Shown here: positions 16,712 through 25,194 of the stretch, piece by piece
How the letters are laid out: every line of letters begins with the position of its first letter
How positions within the stretch are numbered: the first letter of the stretch is position 1
NCBI RefSeq assembly: GCF_026427775.1
Contig: NZ_CP044532.1
Location: forward strand, 496,001-560,000
Length of the DNA: 64,000 nucleotides
Direction: 5' to 3'
DNA from: Arthrobacter sp. CDRTa11
GTDB taxonomy: Bacteria > Actinomycetota > Actinomycetes > Actinomycetales > Micrococcaceae
The notes under the pieces: generated by a model
What the model saw: only the letters and a program-made list of their open reading frames with translations
Database searches by the model: none
Told to the model about the DNA's origin: nothing
Made by a program: the position numbers and the translations under genes

Positions 16712-17676
16712 GCGTAGTCTTCCGGCGCGGTGCGGTGCCCCGGGAAGATGTCGTCGAGGCGCTTGAGGGCGTCGGCGTCGAGGGTGACCTCCAAAGCCCG
16801 GATGGCGGCGTCGAGCTGTTCCTGCGTGCGGGGCCCCACGATCGGTGCCGTGACCGCAGGCTGGTGCAGCAGCCAGGCGAGGGCGACGTCGCCGGGTTCG
16901 TGGCCGAGCTCATCAGCGAAGTCCTCGTACTGCCGGAGCTGGTCCTCGTGCTTCTTCAGGGTTTCCAGCGCCCGGCCCTCGGTTCGCCGGACTCCGCTCC
17001 GTTCCTTTTTCAGCACCCCGCCCAGGAGGCCGCCCTGCAGCGGGGACCACGGGATCAGGCCCAGGCCATACTCCCGTGCGGCCGGGATGACCTCAAGTTC
17101 CACCTCCCGGCGGAAAAGGTTGTAGATGGACTGCTCGCTGACAAGGCCTGTGTAGTTCCGGCGCCGCGCAACCTCCTGGGCCTGGGCGATGTGCCAGCCG
17201 GCGAAGTTGCTGCTGCCCGAGTACAGGATCTTGCCCTGCTGCACCGCCACCTCGATGGCCTGCCAGATCTCGTCCCAGGGGGTGTCCCTGTCGATGTGAT
17301 GGAACTGGTAGATATCGATGTAGTCCGTCTGCAGGCGCTTGAGGCTGGCATCGAGGGCCCGGCGGATATTCAGCGCCGACAGCCTGGACTCGTTGGGCCG
17401 GTCCGTCATAGTGCCGTAGAGCTTGGTGGCAAGCACGGTCCGTTCGCGGCGCTCGCCGCCTGTGGCGAACCAGCGGCCAATGATTTCTTCGGTCCAGCCT
17501 CGGTGCTCCGTACCGCCGTAAACATTGGCGGTATCGAAGAAGTTGATGCCGGAATCCACCGCCGAGTCCATGATGAGGTGCGAATCGGCTTCGTCGGTTT
17601 TCGGGCCGAAGTTCATGGTGCCCAGGCAGAGGCGGGAAACCTTGAGGCCGGAGCGGCCAAGGTGGGTGTACTGCAT
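16705..17676 (-). CDS. Aldo/keto reductase (YghZ/Tas-like, KCNAB type)
   Basis: The start at 17676 has AAAAAGGAC upstream and gives MQYTHLGRSGLKVSRLCLG, the characteristic opening of this AKR group. Motifs include NFFDTANVYGGTEHR (active-site Asp and Tyr), VLATKLYG (Lys) and IDIYQFHHID (His). The C-terminal PAVTAPIVGPRTQEQLD binds NADP. At 323 residues it has the usual length. It is the first gene of a two-gene unit with the SDR epimerase, with overlapping ends. It should reduce an aldose or keto sugar; no finer specificity can be read from the sequence. Confidence 0.9.
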   Translation of the reverse strand: MQYTHLGRSGLKVSRLCLGTMNFGPKTDEADSHLIMDSAVDSGINFFDTANVYGGTEHRGWTEEIIGRWFATGGERRERTVLATKLYGTMTDRPNESRLSALNIRRALDASLKRLQTDYIDIYQFHHIDRDTPWDEIWQAIEVAVQQGKILYSGSSNFAGWHIAQAQEVARRRNYTGLVSEQSIYNLFRREVELEVIPAAREYGLGLIPWSPLQGGLLGGVLKKERSGVRRTEGRALETLKKHEDQLRQYEDFADELGHEPGDVALAWLLHQPAVTAPIVGPRTQEQLDAAIRALEVTLDADALKRLDDIFPGHRTAPEDYAW

Positions 17677-17785
17677 GTTGTTCAGTCCTTTTTGTCTCTT
17701 CAGTTTCACTCGGGTCAAGCTCACTCGGGTGGTGCGGTCTGTGCGGTGTGGTTTAACAGCGGTGCTCTGTCATCACAGGCGCTGG

Positions 17786-18607
17786 CTACATCTGCGTGAA
17801 GGAGGCGACGGCGGGATCGGACCCAAGGCGGGCACCCGATTCCAGCGCGCCGATGGATTCCAGTTCTTCGTCCGTGAGGACCAGGGATGAAGCGGCGAAG
17901 TTCTCGCGGATCCGCGATGCGGTGGCAGATTTTGGAATGACGATATTGCCGGCCGCAAGATGCCACGCGAGTACCACCTGGGCGGTGGTGGCGTTGTGGG
18001 CCTGTGCAATGGCTGTCACGGCATGGCCGTTGAGGTCCCCGCCCTGGCCCAGCGGGCTGTAGGCCTCCACCGCGATGCCGAGCGAACGGCACTTGGCAGC
18101 GAGGCCGGCTTGCTGGTAGCTCGGGTGGAGTTCTATCTGGTTCACGGCCGGGACGATCTCGGCCGACTCCAGCAGGCTGTCCAGGTGCTCCGCGAGGAAG
18201 TTGGACACCCCGATGGCGCGGACCTGGTTGTTGTTGTAGAGCCGCTCCATCTCCTTCCAGGCCTGGGCATACAGGCCCTGGGAAGGGACCGGCCAGTGAA
18301 TGAGGTACAGGTCAACGACGTCCAGGCCCAAAGCCTTGCGGCTGTTCTGGAAGGCTTCCTGCGCGCGGCCCTGTTCGCCGTTGCGGAGCTTGGTGGTGAC
18401 GAAGATTTCCTTCCGCGGGATGCCCGACGCGGCAAGGGCGGCGCCCACGCCTGCCTCATTCCGGTACGCCGCGGCGGTATCGATGTGCCGGTAGCCGGCC
18501 TCCAGGGCATCTTCGACTATTCGTTGGGTATCTTCCGGTGGCACCTGGAAAACGCCAAAACCCAGCTGGGGGATGGTGACGCCGTTGTTCAGGGTCAGCT
18601 CTGACAT
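17786..18607 (-). CDS. Aldo/keto reductase (2,5-diketo-D-gluconate reductase type), second paralogue
   Basis: The start at 18607 follows AAGGAG and yields MSELTLNNGVTIPQLGFGV, with 273 residues in all. The catalytic tetrad is visible in GYRHIDTAAAYRNEAGVG (Asp, Tyr), VTTKLRNG (Lys) and LYLIHWPVP (His). The NADPH loop is VIPKSATASRIREN. It is the same subfamily as the reductase at 12138 but clearly diverged from it. It diverges from the XRE regulator at 18813, and two palindromes lie between them, suggesting regulation by that protein and by a LacI-type factor. Confidence 0.92.
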   Translation of the reverse strand: MSELTLNNGVTIPQLGFGVFQVPPEDTQRIVEDALEAGYRHIDTAAAYRNEAGVGAALAASGIPRKEIFVTTKLRNGEQGRAQEAFQNSRKALGLDVVDLYLIHWPVPSQGLYAQAWKEMERLYNNNQVRAIGVSNFLAEHLDSLLESAEIVPAVNQIELHPSYQQAGLAAKCRSLGIAVEAYSPLGQGGDLNGHAVTAIAQAHNATTAQVVLAWHLAAGNIVIPKSATASRIRENFAASSLVLTDEELESIGALESGARLGSDPAVASFTQM

Positions 18608-18669
18608 GGATGGGCTCCTTGCTGGTGGTGAATTCTGCCTGAAATCCCGCCTTGCATTCCCAGTTCTGA

Positions 18670-18681
18670 GAAAGCGCTTTC
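18670..18681. promoter_or_regulatory. Perfect LacI-type palindrome GAAAGCGCTTTC
   Basis: This 12-bp perfect dyad has the central CG of LacI-family operators. It lies 63 bp upstream of the aldo/keto reductase start. It resembles the sites at 5386 and 15579. Confidence 0.55.
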
Positions 18682-18751
18682 GGACAGGCTCTGTTCTGAG
18701 CCTATGCACTTTTGGCCTCCGCGTCAGCACCTAACCTGTCCCTGTTTTTCC

Positions 18752-18768
18752 TAGGACTCCCAGTCCTA
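18752..18768. promoter_or_regulatory. Palindrome TAGGACT-CCC-AGTCCTA, candidate XRE operator
   Basis: A 7+3+7 perfect inverted repeat lies 44 bp upstream of the XRE/MmyB regulator and 145 bp upstream of the divergent reductase. The position suits autoregulation and control of the divergent gene. Confidence 0.55.
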
Positions 18769-18812
18769 CCTTCGTTGTAGAAAGCTGCCACCAAGGCAGG
18801 CAGAATGAGGGG

Positions 18813-19709
18813 ATGGGTCAAAGCGCCGAGTTCGGAAAATTCCTGAAAGCCATGCGGTCCCGCTTAAGCCCGGAGGATGCCGGGACCGGCGGCACGTCGG
18901 GAGCACGAAGAGTTCCCGGGCTCCGGCGCGAGGAAGTAGCTCGGCTGGCAGGGGTCAGCACGGACTATTACATCCGCCTGGAGCAAGGCCGGAACATCCA
19001 TCCCTCACGAACGGTCCTTGATTCGGTGTCGCGGGCCCTCCGCCTGGACAGCAGCGAGCACGCGCACATGATGGACCTGCTGGAAAACTGTTCGGGTACC
19101 AGCCGCACCCCGGGCCCTCCGCAGGGTGTGCGCCCCGCCCTTCGCCAGCTCCTTGAAGCGGTGGGGGACATTCCCGCATTGGTGCTGGGCCGCCGGACCG
19201 ACGTCCTGGCCGGCAACCGGATGGCATTCCTGTTGTTCACCGATTTCGGGGAGCTCCCGGCCCAGGAGCGTAACCTCACCCGCTGGCTGATTCTGGACCC
19301 CTTGGCCCGGGAGCTCTTCAGGGACTGGAAGGCGGTGGCAGCGGAAGCGGCAGGTGCCCTGCGCGTGGATGTGGGACGGCACCCCAATGACCCGCAGGCC
19401 AACCAGTTGGTGGGTGAGCTCGCCGTCCACAGCGAGCACTTCCGCCAATGGTGGGCCGGGCACAAGGTGGCCACGCGGTCTGCAGGCACCGTCCGGCTCC
19501 ACCATCCCGCCGTCGGCGATCTGGAACTGAACTTTGAGAACCTTGTCCTCCCCGACGATCCGGACCAGCTGCTCCGGGTGTATTCCGCCAAGCCTGGGTC
19601 GCCGTCGTCGGACGCCCTGACGCTGCTGGGAAGCCTTGGAGCGGATGGCCGGCAGTCCCGCCCGGAAGGGCGCACTAACGCCCTTCCGCCTGCAGCTGTG
19701 GAGGGTTGA
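18813..19709 (+). CDS. XRE-family regulator with MmyB-like ligand-binding domain
   Basis: The N-terminal helix-turn-helix (residues about 10-80) contains VPGLRREEVARLAGVSTDYY and LEQGRNIHPS, the signature of actinobacterial XRE/MmyB regulators. The C-terminal part (about 105-280) is the MmyB-like domain (VLGRRTDVLAGNRMA; HPNDPQANQLVGELA; HHPAVGDLELNFEN), thought to bind a hydrophobic or fatty ligand. Such proteins usually control a divergent oxidoreductase or transporter. Here the divergent gene is the aldo/keto reductase at 17786-18607, and the palindrome at 18752 is the likely operator. The regulator class is certain, the ligand unknown. The 3' end is only 7 bp from the end of the convergent glycosyltransferase gene. 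Confidence 0.92.
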   Translation: MGQSAEFGKFLKAMRSRLSPEDAGTGGTSGARRVPGLRREEVARLAGVSTDYYIRLEQGRNIHPSRTVLDSVSRALRLDSSEHAHMMDLLENCSGTSRTPGPPQGVRPALRQLLEAVGDIPALVLGRRTDVLAGNRMAFLLFTDFGELPAQERNLTRWLILDPLARELFRDWKAVAAEAAGALRVDVGRHPNDPQANQLVGELAVHSEHFRQWWAGHKVATRSAGTVRLHHPAVGDLELNFENLVLPDDPDQLLRVYSAKPGSPSSDALTLLGSLGADGRQSRPEGRTNALPPAAVEG

Positions 19710-19716
19710 CCAGGGC

Positions 19717-21660
19717 TTACAGTCCCTGTTCCTGTAAGGCCCTTGTTCCGGTGAAGCCCTTGTAGAGGGCTGCGCGGATGATGACGCTGAGGATCAGCAG
19801 GTCGAAGACAACCCAGGCAACGTTCACCAGGGTCCCGGCCGGCGCGCCCAGCCCGGTGAACATCCTGATGAAACCGACGACGGCGGCGAGCAGGAGGGCG
19901 GCGATCGCCACGAGTTGGGGCCGAATGAGCGACCAGGGCGGGCCGCCGTCCTGCCGGGTTTTGGGCGTCACAGCGAAGCCGAGGTTGCGGCCGAACAGGA
20001 CGTTGCCGGCCGCCGTCGTGCAGGCCTTGATCCAGATCGGGAAGAGCGCCACGCTGTACTGCTGGCCGCGCCACGTTTTCCTGCCTCTTGCCGCCACGAA
20101 GAACAGAATCTGGTTGACGATCAGGAAAGGTATCAGCCTGGCGAAAAAATCGGTGCTGAACGCGGCGACGGGCATCACGCCGAAGCACAGGAAAATGATG
20201 GGTGCAGCGATGTAGACCACCGCGGCGAAACCGGAGAGGTAGCTCCACATGGTGGCGAAGTACATCAGGCGCTGCCCCGCCTTGAGCCCCTTTTGGAAGA
20301 GCGGGTTTTCGCGCAGGAAAACCTGCATGGTGCCCTGGGCCCACCGCAGCCGCTGGGTCAGCATGGTGCGAAGGTCCTCGGGGGCCAGGCCTTTGGCGAG
20401 GATTTCATGGTGATAGACGCTTTCCCAGCCTGCAGCGTGCAGACGCATGCAGGTGGCCATGTCTTCGGTGACTGAATTTGTGGCCAGCGGCATCACGGGG
20501 AGTGCCTCGAGGTACCGGTCGACGTCGACGGCCCGGATCAGCTTTTGGACCGGATCGATGGCACTGATGGGCGACCAGTCGCGGCTGGCCAGGCGGTCCA
20601 CTGCGTCCTCACCGATCTCGGCCCGGCTGACAGTGCCGGTGATTCCGGCGATAGTATCCAGGTCCGCTGTCATCGAAGCGATGTCCATCGTGACCACGTT
20701 GCGTGCGGCGAGATGAACCTTGCGCTGGAAGTCGTAGGTGACATTCGCGACGGGATGGTCCGATTTCAGTTCGTCCCGTGCGCTGCGCACCGCTGAGCCG
20801 ATCTGGTCCAGCGCCTGGGTCACGTGAAGCCCGGTACCGCCGTGCTCAGAGCGCGCCCTGGCAATGACCCTGTCCGCGCCTTTCAGGGCCAGCTCAACGG
20901 AGGTCCGGACGCCCTGGACATAGCCTGTGACGCCGATCTGCATAAGGGCCTCGCGGCGGATGATGGCGTTGGAGCCGCAGAAGAAGGCGGCGTTCCAGCC
21001 GTCCTTGCCCTGTTGGATGGGGCCGTAGAACAGCGGCGCCTGGCTGCCCAGGATGTCGTCGTCCAGGACGTTGGAGAACCACTGGGGTGTCTGCACCAGG
21101 GCTACGTTGTCATTGCTGAAGTGGCCAAGCATCCGGTGCAGGATCTGCGGCTCCGGGATCTGGTCCGCGTCCAGGATCAGCAGGAACTCGCCTTCGGTGG
21201 CAGCCAGGGCGTTGTTGAGGTTGCCCGCCTTGGCATGGCGGGGGAGATCGTCCCAATCCGGTGAGCGGGTGATGTAGCCGACGCCGGCCTCCCGCGCGGC
21301 TTGCTGCATGGCGGGCCGTGCGCCGTCGTCCAGGATCCAGGTCTTGTGCGGATACGTGATGTTCCGGGCGGCGACGGCCGTTGTCATGACCAGATCAACG
21401 GGTTCGTTGTAGGTGGTGATGAAAACATCAACACCGAGCCCCTCTTCCGCGGCCGGGGGAGCAGGCCGCTGACGCAGCCGCCACATGGTGACTCCGAAAA
21501 GGAAGGCGTCGATCAGGCTGTAGGTCTCCACCATCGCCAGAGGCACACTGATCCAGGCTGCGGCCCAGTTCACGGAAAACATCCACCGCCACAGGATGTA
21601 GTTCACTCCCAGGACGATGGTGAGTGCGGTTAGAATCCTGACTACCAGCTGGTGACTCAC
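19717..21660 (-). CDS. Membrane glycosyltransferase family 2, cellulose synthase (BcsA)-like
   Basis: Two N-terminal membrane spans (LVVRILTALTIVLGVNYIL) precede a cytoplasmic GT2 domain with DVFITTYNEP, WILDDGARP, LILDADQIPEP, the TED motif (SVTEDMATCMRL) and QRLRWAQGT, which fits QxxRW. At least four further helices follow (for example FAAVVYIAAPIIFLCFGV). These are the hallmarks of processive polysaccharide synthases that polymerise and export a beta-glycan. The usual C-terminal PilZ domain for cyclic di-GMP is absent from the 647 residues. It lies downstream of the GH26 gene (91-bp gap), as many synthases pair with a trimming hydrolase. Product could be cellulose-, mannan- or other beta-linked glycan. 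Confidence 0.88.
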   Translation of the reverse strand: MSHQLVVRILTALTIVLGVNYILWRWMFSVNWAAAWISVPLAMVETYSLIDAFLFGVTMWRLRQRPAPPAAEEGLGVDVFITTYNEPVDLVMTTAVAARNITYPHKTWILDDGARPAMQQAAREAGVGYITRSPDWDDLPRHAKAGNLNNALAATEGEFLLILDADQIPEPQILHRMLGHFSNDNVALVQTPQWFSNVLDDDILGSQAPLFYGPIQQGKDGWNAAFFCGSNAIIRREALMQIGVTGYVQGVRTSVELALKGADRVIARARSEHGGTGLHVTQALDQIGSAVRSARDELKSDHPVANVTYDFQRKVHLAARNVVTMDIASMTADLDTIAGITGTVSRAEIGEDAVDRLASRDWSPISAIDPVQKLIRAVDVDRYLEALPVMPLATNSVTEDMATCMRLHAAGWESVYHHEILAKGLAPEDLRTMLTQRLRWAQGTMQVFLRENPLFQKGLKAGQRLMYFATMWSYLSGFAAVVYIAAPIIFLCFGVMPVAAFSTDFFARLIPFLIVNQILFFVAARGRKTWRGQQYSVALFPIWIKACTTAAGNVLFGRNLGFAVTPKTRQDGGPPWSLIRPQLVAIAALLLAAVVGFIRMFTGLGAPAGTLVNVAWVVFDLLILSVIIRAALYKGFTGTRALQEQGL

Positions 21661-21751
21661 AGCGTCCCCCTTTCACGCTTCAGGTCCGGTCCCAGCCGCG
21701 CCGCACCCTGCCTGGTTTCCCGGTGCAGGTGTGGCGCGGCTGGGAGGTACA

Positions 21752-23068
21752 TCAGTTCCTGGCGGCCAGGGCAGCCGCGAGGGCGCTCGCCGAGGAGGCG
21801 GAGCTGTTGATTCGCCAGTCGACTTCCTTGTTGTGGTGGAACCACACCAGCGCCGTGATGTCGGGCTGGGCCGCAAGGTAGGAGACGAGTGCGGTGTTCC
21901 AGCTTGCTTTTGACCCGCCGGCTTCAGCAGACGCCGTCTCGGAGATCATGATCGGCTTCCCTGGGGCCAGGCCGCGAAGGGCAGCCAGTCCGTCGCCGAA
22001 CAGCGATGCCGGTGACGTCCAGGTGCTCCAGGATGCCGAGGTGCCCCAGTTGTAGCCGTCCAGCGAAACGGCGTCCACATAGCCGGCGCCGGGATAGAGG
22101 CCGGCGAGGGGCGTTGAACCCCAGTAGGGAACGTTGGGGCTCCAGACCCACTGCACGTTGGTGGCTCCGGTTGCAGCCACCACGTCATGGACGTGCCGCC
22201 AGGCGGCCACGTAGTCCCCGGCCTGGTTGCCATTGGCGGACTCCGCCCAGGGGTACCAGTTGCCGTTCATCTCGTGGGCAAACCTGAGCATGACAGGCTT
22301 ACCCCACGATGCCAGCGCGGTGCCCCACTGGGCGATGTAGGCGTCGTAGTCTCCGGCGGTGATCCGGTCCAACGCGAAGGCCGGTTGGTTTGCGCCGTTT
22401 CCGCCCCACAGCCAGGGTTCCCATGTGACCAGGCTCGTGGCTCCGCGGGCATCAACGGCATTCAGTTCCGCGATGGGAGCGGCCTGCCCGAAGTCCTTGT
22501 ACGACATAACGATTGACGGGCTTTCGTTCACCAGGGTGGCTACGGCGTCGAGTTCGCTGGCAGCCCAGGGGCCTCCGGGAGTGGAAACACCGAACCGCAG
22601 GGAGTCAGAACTGATGGGAGGGGTGGTGGTTGCCGTTGTGGGTCCTGTCTTGGTTCGGGCTGCCATGGTAACCGGCGCTTCCGCTACGGCAAGGGCGCTG
22701 TCCTTGCCAGCCGTCGTGGAAGCCGGGCTGTACGTCACGGCATAGGGTGCCGATGCGGAGCGTGACCCTGTCTTCGCAGTGACCACAACACTGGCGGCCG
22801 AGGTAGGCGGGATGGTCACCGAGGCGGAAAACGATCCCGTTGCGCTGGTGGTGATGGGAACACTATTGGTTCCGGCGGTCAGCGTACCCGGGCTTTGCCG
22901 GGCGAAGCCGGACCCTGTCACTGTGACTGAGGATCCTGCCGGGCCAGCCGAGGCGCTCAGGCTGATTTCGGTGCGGCCGGTTGCCTGGGCCGGCACCGCA
23001 ATGCCGAACAGAACTGCCAATGACAGGATCAGGCCGGGCACGACCCATCGAACGAAAGAATGACGCAT
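21752..23068 (-). CDS. Secreted glycoside hydrolase family 26-like protein with Ig-type domain
   Basis: From ATG 23068 (TGGGAGC upstream) the 438-residue product has a Sec signal (VVPGLILSLAVLFGIAVP, then AQA) and an IPT/Ig-like domain (SASAGPAGSSVTVTGSGF). A TIM-barrel follows with RFAHEMNGNWYPW (acid/base Glu) and IMISETASAE (nucleophile Glu), both typical of GH26. GH26 enzymes are mainly beta-mannanases, with some beta-1,3-xylanases and lichenases. The position upstream of the BcsA-like synthase suggests a role in trimming or releasing the exported glycan rather than nutrition, analogous to the GH8 partner of cellulose synthase. Function beyond the fold is inferred. Confidence 0.83.
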   Translation of the reverse strand: MRHSFVRWVVPGLILSLAVLFGIAVPAQATGRTEISLSASAGPAGSSVTVTGSGFARQSPGTLTAGTNSVPITTSATGSFSASVTIPPTSAASVVVTAKTGSRSASAPYAVTYSPASTTAGKDSALAVAEAPVTMAARTKTGPTTATTTPPISSDSLRFGVSTPGGPWAASELDAVATLVNESPSIVMSYKDFGQAAPIAELNAVDARGATSLVTWEPWLWGGNGANQPAFALDRITAGDYDAYIAQWGTALASWGKPVMLRFAHEMNGNWYPWAESANGNQAGDYVAAWRHVHDVVAATGATNVQWVWSPNVPYWGSTPLAGLYPGAGYVDAVSLDGYNWGTSASWSTWTSPASLFGDGLAALRGLAPGKPIMISETASAEAGGSKASWNTALVSYLAAQPDITALVWFHHNKEVDWRINSSASSASALAAALAARN

Positions 23069-23412
23069 GAATGCTCCCAGCAAGAGTGGAATCAAGCCCC
23101 GGCGGGGCAAGAGAGTGCTGGGCGCCCGGTTCCAGTGCCGGCCCATTCCGACCACTGGATCCGTACCGGCCTTTGGATAAGCGCCCCCAGACCATGGTGG
23201 CAAAGCGTCAGGACGGTGGATAGGTAGTTGGCCCAATCCTCAGGAAACCCTGTGGAACCCGAACCGATCCTTGGGAGATCCTGCGAAATCTGCGCCGGCT
23301 GTGCAGTTGGCCAGCTTGCCTCAGCGATTCTGTCCACCAGCCCATTGGGAGGCGGTCGGGCCGTTTCCTAGGCTCGAAGTACACATTTTTTCTCCACCAA
23401 GGATGGTCTTCA
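23069..23412. other. 344-bp intergenic region upstream of the GH26-GT2 unit
   Basis: No gene is credible here. It must contain the promoter of the minus-strand GH26-GT2 pair and that of the small plus-strand gene at 23413. No strong operator or hairpin was seen. Confidence 0.5.
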
Positions 23413-23631
23413 ATGATGAAACGCATCGCCCTGCTCAAGGAACGCCAGGCCCCCGGCGGCGGACAGGCTCCCGCGCCCACAGGTTCGCACTGCCCCGCCT
23501 CCGGATTCTGGGCCCCCGGCTCGGACCCGCAGGCCGTGCAGCTGATCTTCGAGGGCCAGGTCTTCCCGGCCTTCGACGGCGTCCCCACCGTATGGGTCCG
23601 GCGCGCGGCAGGAACTGTCTCGGCGGGTTAG
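23413..23631 (+). CDS. Small cysteine-containing hypothetical protein
   Basis: A 72-residue basic protein: MMKRIALLKERQAPGG, a GSHCPASGFWAP motif with one Cys, and a C-terminal VFPAFDGVPTVWVRR. The CPxSGxW pattern followed by a phenylalanine- and valine-rich end resembles small conserved proteins of beta- and actinobacteria with no assigned function. AAGGATGG lies upstream of the two possible ATG codons (23413, 23416). The gene ends 40 bp before the IS110 transposase, so the element may have landed just behind it. Coding status is likely but not certain. Confidence 0.5.
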   Translation: MMKRIALLKERQAPGGGQAPAPTGSHCPASGFWAPGSDPQAVQLIFEGQVFPAFDGVPTVWVRRAAGTVSAG

Positions 23632-23639
23632 CCCTTTTT

Positions 23640-25190
23640 TAACGCCAACTAATACGAAAGTGGAGGTGGGTTAGGCTGCGGTGGCCGGGGTGATGGTGAC
23701 GTTGTAGCCGAGGCTGTTGAGTTGTTTGATGGCGTTGTTCTTGGCCCGGGATGGGTTGAGTCTGGTGTAGTGGTCGGCGCCGGGGTCGGTGTAGCACTCG
23801 CCGTTGGTGAGCATGTGCCAGGTTGCGGTGAGGATGGAGTGCTCGACGGCGACGAGGGCTTTGTTGCGCCCGCTGCGGGCGGTGATGCGGTGGTATTTCG
23901 CGGCGAGGTAAGTGTTCTTCGAGTGCGCTGCTGACATGGCGGCGGTGCCTAGGGCTCCCTTGAGGTATTTGTTGCCGGGCAGGATGTGGGCTGATTTGAT
24001 CCGGCCGGCGGATTCGTTGGCGCTGGGGCAGACGCCGGTCCAGGACGCGAGCCTACCGGGGGTTTCAAAGACTGTCATGTCTCCGCCTGTTTCGGCGATG
24101 ATTACCTCGGCGACGCGTTGGGAGACTCCGGGGATGGTGGCCAGGGCTTCCCTGGCGTCACGAAAGGGCTCCATCGCCTCCTCGATCCGTGAAGTAAGTG
24201 CCTGGATGGTTCGGGTATGGGCATCGATCTGGTCCAGGTGAAGCCTCGCCATGAACGCATGGTGGGGTTTGAACCTGCCGGTGAGTGCATCAACGAGAGC
24301 CGGGATTTTTGAGCGCATCGTTCCACGGGCCATGCCGGCCAGGACTTCCGGGTTCCGCTCTCCGTTGATGAGGGCTTCGAGCATGTCCCTGGAAGAGACC
24401 CCGGTCAGGTCAGAGACCACCGAGGAGAGCTTGATCCCGGAGCTCTCCAGGAACTTCTCCAGGCGCTGGATTTCCCGGGCGCGGTCCCGGGTCGCGAGGG
24501 CACGGGCCCGGGTGAGGTCCCGCAGTTCACGGATCGGTTCTGGTGGTACGAAGGAGGCGCGCAGCAGCCCATGCGCTGCCAGTTGCGCCAGCCAGGCAGC
24601 GTCTGAGACATCGGTTTTACGGCCGGGGATATTCCGGGCAGCTTTGGCATTGACGAGCATCACCGGCAGCGTCTCCTCGAGCAGATAGAAGAAGGGTTTC
24701 CAGTAATCACTGGTCGCTTCCATCACGACGGTAGTGACGTGCTCGTGTTCCAGGAACTCGCGCAGCTCCAGGATCGATTGCGTCGTCGCACCCCAGGTCG
24801 TGACCTTTGACGTGTACGTCCCGGCCCGGGCTCCGGGCACCCGAACGCAGACCTTCGCGTCCCGTTTGGAGATATCCATCCCCGCAGCGCGTTCATGCAC
24901 GATGTCCATTCCGGCTTCCCTCCAACACTGCTAGACGGCTATGACAGTGTCAGTCTCGGGGAGGACAGGGAAATCATTCAGGAATCTAATACCCGTGCTT
25001 CAAAGCAACAATCCACGGTTCCCGTGGAAGCCCTCCACACCACGCTGACTCACGGACTCAGGGCACCAAGTTGGGTCGGCGTTGACCGAGACGGACACCA
25101 CCATGATCACCCCACCAGCCCAGTCAGGACCAGAGTCTGGGCGGGCCGAACGCATACTTTCCCTATCCCACGGCGCGCCAGCGACGCTCA
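23640..25190 (-). mobile_element. IS110-family insertion sequence (ends approximate)
   Basis: The element comprises the transposase at 23671-24909 plus a noncoding stretch upstream of it (24910 to about 25190). IS110 elements have no long terminal inverted repeats and make little or no target duplication, so the exact ends cannot be fixed by eye. In the IS110 group the long noncoding end lies 5' of the transposase and encodes a bridge RNA; the geometry here fits. Confidence 0.6.
23671..24909 (-). CDS. IS110-family transposase (DEDD RuvC-like, Transposase_20)
   Basis: The 412-residue protein has the DEDD acidic residues in order: MDISKRDAKV (Asp), TVVMEATSDYW (Glu) and KTDVSDAAWLAQL (two Asp). 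A coiled-coil-like middle follows (RDRAREIQRLEKFLESSG), then the Transposase_20 domain with LATIPGVSQRVAEVI, CPSANESAGRIKS and GNKYLKGALG. This is the complete, intact layout of IS110 recombinases, which use a bridge RNA to join donor and target. GGAGGGAAG precedes the start at 24909. Nothing indicates inactivation, so the element may be active. Confidence 0.95.
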   Translation of the reverse strand: MDIVHERAAGMDISKRDAKVCVRVPGARAGTYTSKVTTWGATTQSILELREFLEHEHVTTVVMEATSDYWKPFFYLLEETLPVMLVNAKAARNIPGRKTDVSDAAWLAQLAAHGLLRASFVPPEPIRELRDLTRARALATRDRAREIQRLEKFLESSGIKLSSVVSDLTGVSSRDMLEALINGERNPEVLAGMARGTMRSKIPALVDALTGRFKPHHAFMARLHLDQIDAHTRTIQALTSRIEEAMEPFRDAREALATIPGVSQRVAEVIIAETGGDMTVFETPGRLASWTGVCPSANESAGRIKSAHILPGNKYLKGALGTAAMSAAHSKNTYLAAKYHRITARSGRNKALVAVEHSILTATWHMLTNGECYTDPGADHYTRLNPSRAKNNAIKQLNSLGYNVTITPATAA

Positions 25191-25194
25191 TCCG

